Origin: Intrasporangiaceae bacterium
GTDB lineage: Bacteria > Actinomycetota > Actinomycetes > Actinomycetales > Dermatophilaceae
Reading direction: 5' to 3'
Length of the DNA: 10,085 nucleotides
NCBI GenBank assembly: GCA_012518475.1
Contig: JAAYSB010000084.1
Span: forward strand, 1 to 10,085
Every line of letters begins with the position of its first letter. Position 1 is the stretch's first letter. A model generated the notes under the pieces. It was not told the origin of the DNA, did not search any database, and saw only the letters and a list, made by a program, of their open reading frames with translations. Shown here one piece after another: positions 1 to 4,811 of this stretch. The translations under genes were made by a program, and so were the position numbers.

Positions 1-254
1 CGGCCGCCGGCCGCTACCTCCAGCTCAGCGTGCGGGTCCCCGACAAGCCTGGCAACCTCGCCCAGCTGCTCAGCGACTGCGCCGACGTGGACGCCAACGT
101 CCTCGAGATCGAGCATCTGCGCACGAACGCGAGCCTCAACGTCGACGAGGTCGAGATCGCCGTCGAGCTCGAGACCAAGAGTGAGGAGCACCGCGAAGAG
201 GTCCTCGCCCACCTGCGCGGCCGGTGCTATCACCTCGTCTCCACCGACGCCTGA
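1..254 (+). CDS. ilvA: Threonine dehydratase (threonine ammonia-lyase), C-terminal ACT-like regulatory domain, 5'-truncated
   Basis: Only the last 83 codons are present; the reading frame is open to the left edge (first full codon at 3) and ends at TGA 252-254. The visible part is an ACT-like domain: a beta strand LQLSVRVPDKPGNLAQLL, then ANVLEIEH, then VDEVEIAVELETKSEEHREEVL. The P-D-K-P-G-N-L turn and the later E-H-R-T pattern are typical of the C-terminal domain of roughly 400-residue actinobacterial IlvA/TdcB-type threonine dehydratases. These PLP enzymes convert threonine to 2-oxobutanoate and ammonia, the first committed step to isoleucine; the ACT domain mediates allosteric control. 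The PLP catalytic domain lies outside the window, so the assignment rests on the domain and on its convergent position next to greA. The biosynthetic role is inferred; a catabolic TdcB-like enzyme is the main alternative. Confidence 0.8.
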   Translation, partial: AAGRYLQLSVRVPDKPGNLAQLLSDCADVDANVLEIEHLRTNASLNVDEVEIAVELETKSEEHREEVLAHLRGRCYHLVSTDA

Positions 255-273
255 GGACACACCCGCAGACGCA

Positions 274-307
274 GCAGCGCCCCGGACCGGTCGGTCCGGG
301 GCGCTGC
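274..307. terminator. Perfect 16-bp hairpin between convergent ilvA and greA
   Basis: Left arm 274-289 (GCAGCGCCCCGGACCG) is the exact reverse complement of right arm 292-307, with GT between; in practice the innermost pairs would open into a 4-nt loop. It sits 20 nt after the ilvA stop and 43 nt before the greA stop (reading toward greA). A symmetric, very GC-rich stem between two converging genes is what a bidirectional terminator looks like. There is no T tract on either side, which is common in actinobacteria. Confidence 0.8.
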
Positions 308-349
308 GCTGTGCGTGCTGTGCAGAAGAGGTATGCGGGGATCGGCCGA

Positions 350-835
350 TCAGCCGTCGTGCGGTTTTGCGGCGAGGATCTTGACCTCGATCTGCTTGCC
401 GGTCGGGGCGGTGTAGGTGACCTTGTCGCCGACCTTCTTGCCGTTGATCGCGGCACCCATCGCGGACTTCTCGCTGTAGACCTGCAGCTCGGTGTGGTCG
501 CCGATCTCGCGGCTGCCCATGAGGAAGGTCTCCTCCTCGCCGAACATCTGGACCGTGACGACCATCCCGGGCTCGACGACACCGTCGTCCGGCGGGGCCT
601 CACCGACGGTGGCGGAGTCGAGGAGCTGGGTGAGCTGACGGATGCGGGCCTCCATCTTGCCCTGCTCCTCCTTGGCAGCGTGGTAGCCGCCGTTCTCACG
701 CAGGTCACCCTCCAGGCGGGCGGCCTCGATCTTGTTCGCGATCTCGGTGCGGCCCTCGTTGGACAGGTACGTCAGCTCCTCGCGGAGGCGGTCGTAGGCC
801 TCCTGGGTGAGGAACGTCGTGCTGGTCTGGCTCAT
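350..835 (-). CDS. greA: Transcription elongation factor GreA
   Basis: The 161-residue product has the normal GreA length and both domains. The N-terminal antiparallel coiled coil (about residues 8-82) carries the tip motif EGDLRENGGYHAA, with acidic residues D44 and E47 matching the pair that coordinates Mg2+ in the RNA polymerase active site. The C-terminal FKBP-like domain (about 88-158) contains the GxKVGDKVTYTAPTGKQIEVKIL pattern. GreA enters the secondary channel of RNA polymerase and stimulates cleavage of backtracked transcripts. The start is the ATG at 833-835: AAGGAG lies 6 nt upstream (844-849 on the minus strand). An in-frame TTG at 839-841 touches that ribosome site and is therefore unlikely. 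The gene follows the DUF4307 gene on the same strand with a 145-nt gap that contains hairpins. Confidence 0.97.
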   Translation of the reverse strand: MSQTSTTFLTQEAYDRLREELTYLSNEGRTEIANKIEAARLEGDLRENGGYHAAKEEQGKMEARIRQLTQLLDSATVGEAPPDDGVVEPGMVVTVQMFGEEETFLMGSREIGDHTELQVYSEKSAMGAAINGKKVGDKVTYTAPTGKQIEVKILAAKPHDG

Positions 836-869
836 CGTCAACTCCTTGATAGGGCAGGGATTGCCGCCC

Positions 870-905
870 GGCCTCCGTCTCGGAGGCCTTCATAACGGAA
901 GGCCT
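870..905 (-). promoter_or_regulatory. Two mutually exclusive hairpins in the leader of greA
   Basis: On the minus (greA-sense) strand, AGGCCTT (899-905) can pair with AAGGCCT (884-890) around an 8-nt loop, or GGCCTCC (882-888) can pair with GGAGGCC (870-876) around a 5-nt loop. The two stems share bases 884-888, so only one can form at a time. The downstream stem is the more GC-rich and lies 34 nt before the greA start. It could be a terminator for the upstream DUF4307 gene, or an attenuator-like switch for greA. There is no U tract after the second stem, and no anti-terminator partner was traced further. The pairing is seen directly; the regulatory role is inference. Confidence 0.4.
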
Positions 906-980
906 GGGCGGCGCGTGCAGGGCGCAGACCCAGACCCTCGGATCACTACGTGAAGACACCAGTCTACGCCAGAAGGGCGC

Positions 981-1403
981 TCACTCGCTGCGACTGCCCT
1001 CCGGGACGCACTTGCTGATGGTGGCGGTATTGGCCCGCGTCGTGGTCCGGATCGTCACGTCCTGGATGACGTTGCGCGCTCCACCGTTCGCCTCGGCGGG
1101 GATCGTGACGTCGACCGTGCCCACGTTGGCGAAGTCGAGAGCGATGGCGCGGGCGCGACAGACGACGGCGGTGTTCGCCGGACGGTAGATCTCGAACTGC
1201 AGCGTCGCAGTCTGGTCGTCGACGATCTCGTAGGTCCGCACCTCGTGGTGGATCTGCCCGCGGGTGTAATAGATCCCGATCGCGATGACGACCGCGGACA
1301 GCGCGGTGATGAGGATGCCGCCGATGATCCACCACATGCGCTGGGTGCCGGCGACCTGCGGGCTGACCTGGGTTCGACTCACCCCTGCATTGTCCGTCAC
1401 CAT
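981..1403 (-). CDS. DUF4307 family single-pass membrane protein
   Basis: This 140-residue protein has a short polar N-terminus, one clear hydrophobic segment at about 24-46 (WWIIGGILITALSAVVIAIG onward), then an approximately 95-residue domain predicted to lie outside the membrane. Two cysteines, C82 (in VVCRARA) and C132 (in ISKCVPE), are placed as in DUF4307 proteins and could form a disulfide. The length, topology and position between greA and mca match the actinobacterial DUF4307 family (Rv1081c-like, from memory). Its function is unknown. The ATG at 1401-1403 has no Shine-Dalgarno sequence; GTG at 1398-1400 (codon 2) has a TACGAA hexamer 7 nt upstream and could be a leaderless start. It is divergent from mca with a 29-bp gap, so the two promoters must overlap each other or the coding ends. 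Confidence 0.82.
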   Translation of the reverse strand: MVTDNAGVSRTQVSPQVAGTQRMWWIIGGILITALSAVVIAIGIYYTRGQIHHEVRTYEIVDDQTATLQFEIYRPANTAVVCRARAIALDFANVGTVDVTIPAEANGGARNVIQDVTIRTTTRANTATISKCVPEGSRSE

Positions 1404-1432
1404 AGGGTTCGTATGTCGACCACCCCCGTCCG

Positions 1433-2482
1433 ATGACGCTGAGAAAGCCCTCCTTCGTGCCCCCTTCGCCCTCCTCGCCCGCTCTGTCTGTGCCTGAGCC
1501 CATTGAGGCGTTCCGGCTCATGTGCGTCCACGCCCACCCCGACGACGAGTCGAGCAAGGGCGCGGCCATGATGGCGAAGTACGTCACTGAGGGCCATGAG
1601 GTGCTTGTCGTCTCCTGCACCGGTGGTGAGCGAGGGGATGTGCTCAACCCCAAGCTGGTCCATGACCCGCACATCCTGCGCGACCTTGCTCAGGTCCGCC
1701 GCGATGAGATGGCTGCGGCCCAGGCGATCCTCGGTGTCGACCATGTCTGGCTCGGTTTCGTCGACTCCGGTCTGCCCGAGGGCGACCCCCTGCCGGCTCT
1801 GCCGGACGGCTGCTTCGCGCTCGAGCCGCTGTCGGTGACAACGGAGGCCCTCGTTCGTGAGATCCGTCGCCAGCGACCGCACGTCATCACCACCTATGAC
1901 GAGAACGGCGGCTACCCGCACCCCGACCACATCATGTGTCACCGGGTGACTGTCGCTGCGTTCGAGGCCGCCGGCGACCCGGAGGCCTTCCCGCATGCCG
2001 GGAAGCCGTGGCAGCCGCTCAAGCTGTACTACAACGCGACGTTCTCCAAGGCGCGCATCGAGGCCTTCCACGAGGCGCTGCTCGCACTCGGCGAGGAGAG
2101 TCCCTATGCGGAGTGGCTGACCCGGTGGGAGCGCCCCGACCGACCCGTCACGACGCGCATCCAGTGCGGTGACTACTTCGAGCAGCGGGACCAGGCTCTC
2201 CTGGCGCACGCCACCCAGATCGACCCCGATGGTCCCTTCTTCAAGGTGACGCGAGAGACTCAGGAGAGGATCTGGCCCACCGACGACTTCGAGGCGGCCC
2301 TCTCCTACGTCCCGATCACGACGCCTGACGGCCGCGAGCCCGACGGCCCCCTCGGGCCGGTGGAGGTCGACCTGTTCGCCGGGCTCGGATCCCCTGCGGA
2401 GGCCGACGCACTGGCGACCTCCGAGCACCTGACAATCGCCCACGACGGGCGGAAGGAGTCCACAGTCCCATGGCCATGGTGA
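1433..2482 (+). CDS. mca: Mycothiol S-conjugate amidase Mca
   Basis: This is a zinc amidase of the LmbE/MshB fold that cleaves mycothiol S-conjugates of electrophiles into GlcN-inositol and an N-acetylcysteine conjugate (mercapturic acid) for export. The zinc-site motif HAHPDDES is at 33-40, with H35 and D38 as ligands and D37 as probable general base; HPDH at 163-166 supplies the third ligand (H166) and a conserved H163. Lysine K42 in ESSKGAA, together with GGERGDVLNP, DSGLPEGD, TTYDENGGYPHPDH and HATQIDP, fits Mca rather than the deacetylase MshB. The 349-residue reading has about 20 more N-terminal residues than Mca usually has. GTG at 1490 would give MPEPIEAFRLM and the usual length; neither start has a ribosome site, and the extra segment is Pro/Ser-rich with a rare AGA codon. 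The stop overlaps the next gene by 13 nt. Confidence 0.93.
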   Translation: MTLRKPSFVPPSPSSPALSVPEPIEAFRLMCVHAHPDDESSKGAAMMAKYVTEGHEVLVVSCTGGERGDVLNPKLVHDPHILRDLAQVRRDEMAAAQAILGVDHVWLGFVDSGLPEGDPLPALPDGCFALEPLSVTTEALVREIRRQRPHVITTYDENGGYPHPDHIMCHRVTVAAFEAAGDPEAFPHAGKPWQPLKLYYNATFSKARIEAFHEALLALGEESPYAEWLTRWERPDRPVTTRIQCGDYFEQRDQALLAHATQIDPDGPFFKVTRETQERIWPTDDFEAALSYVPITTPDGREPDGPLGPVEVDLFAGLGSPAEADALATSEHLTIAHDGRKESTVPWPW

Positions 2483-2865
2483 CAAGTGCTGTGACACAGG
2501 CGACGATGCTGGCGACCCGGGTCCTCACCGAGACCTCCACGCCGACACCGACGCCCGACTCGGCGACCACCGAGACCGAGCTCGCAAACCGGATGCCCGG
2601 ACTGCCGTCCTTCATCGTCTTCGCGTTCCTTGCGGTGATCCTCTACTTCCTCCTCCGGAACATGAACTCCCGCCTTCGTCGGATGTCCTACCGGGAGAAG
2701 GAGCGGCAGGCCGCCGAGGCCGAGATCGCCGCCCGCGAGGCTGAGGCCGGTGACACAGAGATCAGTGACACAGAGATCAGTGACACAGAGGTCAGCGACA
2801 CCGAGCCGCGCGCCCCCGAGGTGGGCGAGGGGGAGAATCCCTCCGCGCATACCGACCCGCGCTGA
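2470..2865 (+). CDS. Small single-pass membrane protein co-transcribed with mca (Rv1083-like position)
   Basis: This 131-residue protein of unknown function has a Thr/Pro-rich N-terminal stretch (20-38), one membrane segment at about 46-62 (PSFIVFAFLAVILYFLL), a basic stop-transfer motif RNMNSRLRRM (63-72), a charged helix (YREKERQAAEAEIAAREAEA), and an acidic tail of DTEIS, DTEIS, DTEVS, DTEP repeats (95-113). The basic segment after the helix suggests the tail is cytoplasmic. GGAAGGAG at 2451-2458 lies 11 nt before ATG 2470; ATG 2476 (codon 3) is possible but further away. It overlaps the end of mca, so the two are almost certainly translated from one mRNA. Small proteins with a similar LLRNMNxRLRRM motif sit directly after mca in other actinobacteria, from memory. 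The acidic tail appears specific to this lineage. Confidence 0.75.
   Translation: MAMVTSAVTQATMLATRVLTETSTPTPTPDSATTETELANRMPGLPSFIVFAFLAVILYFLLRNMNSRLRRMSYREKERQAAEAEIAAREAEAGDTEISDTEISDTEVSDTEPRAPEVGEGENPSAHTDPR
2751..2805 (+). repeat. 15-bp in-frame tandem repeat in the small membrane protein gene
   Basis: TGACACAGAGATCAG occurs at 2751-2765 and 2766-2780 without change, then 2781-2795 with one change (A to G in ATC), then a partial diverged fourth copy from 2796 (CGACACCGAG). The unit length is a multiple of three, so each copy adds five residues (D-T-E-I/V-S) without breaking the frame. Confidence 0.9.
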
Positions 2866-2889
2866 CCCGGCGGGTGTGAGGCGGGACGG

Positions 2890-3693
2890 TCAGACGACCG
2901 CGCCGCGGTGCAGCACGATCGATGCCGCGATGTAGTGCGTGATGAACGCGAGGATCGTCAGGGTGTGGAACACCTCGTGGTACCCGAACCAGCGCGGTGA
3001 CGGGTCGGGCTTCTTGATCCCGTAGACGACGGCGCCGAGGGTGTACAGCAGTCCGCCGGCGATGACGAGCGCCACCACCGCGGCGCCGCCGTAGGTCCAC
3101 AGCGGGCCGATGTAGAACACCGCGACCCACCCGAGCGCGACATAGATCGGGACATAGAGCCAGCGCGGCGCACGGACCCAGAACACCCGGAACAGCACCC
3201 CGCCGATCGCGCCGAGCCAGACGATGAGGAGCATCGTCGTCGCCTGGTCGCGGGGGAGGAGCAGAGCGAAGGGCGTGTAGCTGCCGGCGATGATGAGGAA
3301 GATGTTGCTGTGGTCGAACCGCTTGAGCCAGTCCGTCGCTCGCGGTGACCAGTTCCCGCGGTGATACACCGCAGAGGTGCCGAAGAGCAGGAACGCGGTG
3401 ACCGTGAACACAGCGGCCGTGATGCGGCCGTTCTGACTCGGCGCGAGAACGATGAGGACGATGCCGGCGAGCAGCGCGATCGGCGCCATCCCCGCGTGCA
3501 GCCAGCCGCGCAGCCGGGGCTTGAGCTCGTCGACGAAGTCCTGGGCAGCCTCGCGCGCCTCCTCGACCTTGTCCTCGACATGGTCGCGCAGGCTGTCGAG
3601 CGATCGCTCGCGGCGCTTCTGGGTCACGGGGGAAACGGTACCTACGGAACCGTAACTTGTGCCACCTGAGTCGGCCGAACGGTGGGTGAACAT
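2890..3693 (-). CDS. Hemolysin III / TrhA family seven-helix membrane protein
   Basis: A 267-residue integral membrane protein of the PAQR-like hemolysin III (YqfA/TrhA) family. It has a charged amphipathic N-terminal helix (about 26-60), the RGWLHAG entry motif, then about seven hydrophobic segments. Conserved putative metal-site residues are present: S107 and H111 in SAVYHRG, D127 in DHSNIFLIIAGSYTPF, and H239/H243 in HEVFHTLTILAFITHY. Family members affect membrane energetics or lipid state; cytolysis is not established for most, so the hemolysin name is historical. The ATG at 3691-3693 has only a weak GGTGAC upstream. GTG at 3625-3627 would drop 22 low-complexity residues, give 245 residues, and has TACCGT 7 nt upstream as in leaderless genes; I consider it at least equally likely. 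It ends 24 bp from the converging small membrane protein gene. Confidence 0.88.
   Translation of the reverse strand: MFTHRSADSGGTSYGSVGTVSPVTQKRRERSLDSLRDHVEDKVEEAREAAQDFVDELKPRLRGWLHAGMAPIALLAGIVLIVLAPSQNGRITAAVFTVTAFLLFGTSAVYHRGNWSPRATDWLKRFDHSNIFLIIAGSYTPFALLLPRDQATTMLLIVWLGAIGGVLFRVFWVRAPRWLYVPIYVALGWVAVFYIGPLWTYGGAAVVALVIAGGLLYTLGAVVYGIKKPDPSPRWFGYHEVFHTLTILAFITHYIAASIVLHRGAVV
3625..3654 (-). promoter_or_regulatory. Candidate leaderless promoter and inverted repeat for the hemolysin III-like gene
   Basis: On the minus strand a TACCGT hexamer (3635-3640; pattern TANNNT) stands 7 nt before GTG 3625-3627, the spacing expected when transcription begins at the first base of the start codon. 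Just upstream lies an inverted repeat TACGG-AA-CCGTA (3643-3654, plus-strand reading). No convincing -35 was found. If translation instead starts at 3693 this segment is coding and the match is chance. Confidence 0.4.
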
Positions 3694-3748
3694 GGTCACC
3701 GTCACCGCGGTTCCGCCGCAGGTCGGCCCGGCCGGGTAGCGTTGCAGT

Positions 3749-3779
3749 CGCGTCGCATACCCATGGGGTATGCGTCGCG
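3749..3779. promoter_or_regulatory. Long palindrome between divergent hemolysin III-like and prenyltransferase genes, candidate operator
   Basis: Perfect arms CGCATACCC (3754-3762) and GGGTATGCG (3766-3774) flank ATG; outside them a single T/T mismatch is followed by four more paired bases (CGCG on each side), giving 13 of 14 matched positions per arm. It lies 34 nt upstream of the prenyltransferase start codon and 56 nt upstream of the other gene's ATG. There is no coding function here and no T tract, so an operator for a dimeric regulator is more likely than a terminator. The bound protein is unknown. Confidence 0.5.
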
Positions 3780-3812
3780 CATCGTGACCGGATCGCGCGC
3801 CTCGGAGGTGAC

Positions 3813-4577
3813 ATGGCTGTCGGAAACCCGATCTACTCGGCGTACGAGCGCCGTCTGTTCCGGCAGCTGCGCGACAAGCCGCTGCCGCGGCACGTCGCGG
3901 TGATGCTCGACGGGAACCGGCGGTGGGCACGCCAGCGCGGCGCGGGGACCGACGAGGGATATCGGGCGGGTGCCGACAACATCGAGCACCTCCTCACGTG
4001 GTGCGAGGAGGTCGGCGTCGAGGTCGTCACGCTGTGGCTGCTCTCGACCGACAACCTCGTCGGCCGGACCGCCGAGGAGCTCGGGCCGCTTCTCGAGATC
4101 ATCGAGAACGTCGTCGGCGAGCTCGCCGGGACCGGCCGGTGGCGGATCAACATGATGGGAGCGCTCGACCTGCTCCCTGAGGCGACCGCCGAGCGGCTCC
4201 AGGAGGCCAGTGCCCGGACCACCGAGGTCGACGGACTGCTCGTGAACATCGCTGTGGGGTATGGGGGCCGACGCGAGATCACCGACGCGGTGCGGGCGCT
4301 CATCACCGACCACGCGGCCAGGGGAGCCTCGATCGAGGAGGTGGTCCAGGCGATCGACGTCGACAACATCTCCGACTACCTCTACACGAAGGGCCAGCCG
4401 GACCCGGACCTCGTCATCCGGACCTCGGGGGAGCAGCGGATCTCGGGGTTCCTCATGTGGCAGTCCGCGCATACCGAGTTCTACTTCTGTGAGGCGTACT
4501 GGCCCGACTTCCGCCGGGTCGACTTCCTCCGGGCGCTGCGCGCCTACGGCGATCGCCACCGTCGCTTCGGCGGCTGA
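3813..4577 (+). CDS. Short-type cis-prenyl diphosphate synthase (isoprenyl transferase, UppS family; Rv1086-like)
   Basis: This 254-residue enzyme condenses isopentenyl diphosphate onto an allylic diphosphate with cis geometry, supplying the lipid-carrier pathway for wall synthesis. Family motifs are complete: LDGNRRWAR (32-40) with catalytic D33 and diphosphate-binding N35 and R36/R37; NVAVGYGGR-like NIAVGYGGRREI; RTSGEQRISGFLMWQ (203-217); and E222 before WPDF. The DGNRRW form (instead of DGNGRW) and LLSTDNL at 76-82 resemble the M. tuberculosis Z-farnesyl diphosphate synthase Rv1086. There a leucine at the place of L76 limits chain length, where long-chain enzymes have alanine. I therefore infer a short (C15) product, with a second long-chain synthase elsewhere. 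The ATG has a full GGAGGTGA site 4 nt upstream. Alternative: an undecaprenyl or decaprenyl synthase with relaxed length control. Confidence 0.93.
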   Translation: MAVGNPIYSAYERRLFRQLRDKPLPRHVAVMLDGNRRWARQRGAGTDEGYRAGADNIEHLLTWCEEVGVEVVTLWLLSTDNLVGRTAEELGPLLEIIENVVGELAGTGRWRINMMGALDLLPEATAERLQEASARTTEVDGLLVNIAVGYGGRREITDAVRALITDHAARGASIEEVVQAIDVDNISDYLYTKGQPDPDLVIRTSGEQRISGFLMWQSAHTEFYFCEAYWPDFRRVDFLRALRAYGDRHRRFGG

Positions 4578-4616
4578 CCCCCTCGCCTGCCTCCAAGTTG
4601 CCGGTAAGAAGAGGGG

Positions 4617-4633
4617 CGCTCGGGGCCTGAGCG
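4617..4633 (+). terminator. Weak hairpin after the prenyltransferase gene
   Basis: CGCTC (4617-4621) pairs with GAGCG (4629-4633); one G-U and one G-C pair can extend the stem to 7 bp with a 3-nt loop. It is 40 nt after the stop and has no T tract. The rest of 4578-4811 holds no gene I can support; it must carry the phoH2 promoter, but I could not place a -35/-10 pair with confidence. Confidence 0.3.
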
Positions 4634-4811
4634 GGTCGGGTGGGGCTGGTGTGACAGATGGGATCAATAGGGTCTGAGCTGCGCATACTGTTCACCTTCT
4701 GTAATCCACGACACACCGAATCCGGTCACCAAGTGGTTGTGTGACGAGGGCTAGCGTCGCAACAAGCGCCCCACAACCCGTGGAGCTCTCACGCAGGCAG
4801 GAGCACCCGCC

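Noticed and set aside
705..899. ATG at 897-899 (minus) read as a leader peptide for greA
   Set aside because: The frame has no early stop and runs far into greA in another frame, so it is not a compact leader peptide; no ribosome site.
1397..2497. 366-residue open frame on the minus strand opposite mca
   Set aside because: Shadow of mca; composition typical of reverse-strand readings of high-GC genes.
3702..3930. Long N-terminal extension of the hemolysin III-like protein (start at 3930)
   Set aside because: It would overlap the cis-prenyltransferase gene and its ribosome site, and the extra residues are Arg/Ala/Gly-rich shadow sequence.
4658..4744. 28-codon frame upstream of phoH2 considered as a PhoAT-like antitoxin
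   Set aside because: No ribosome site, far shorter than known antitoxins, does not overlap phoH2, and shows no recognisable motif.
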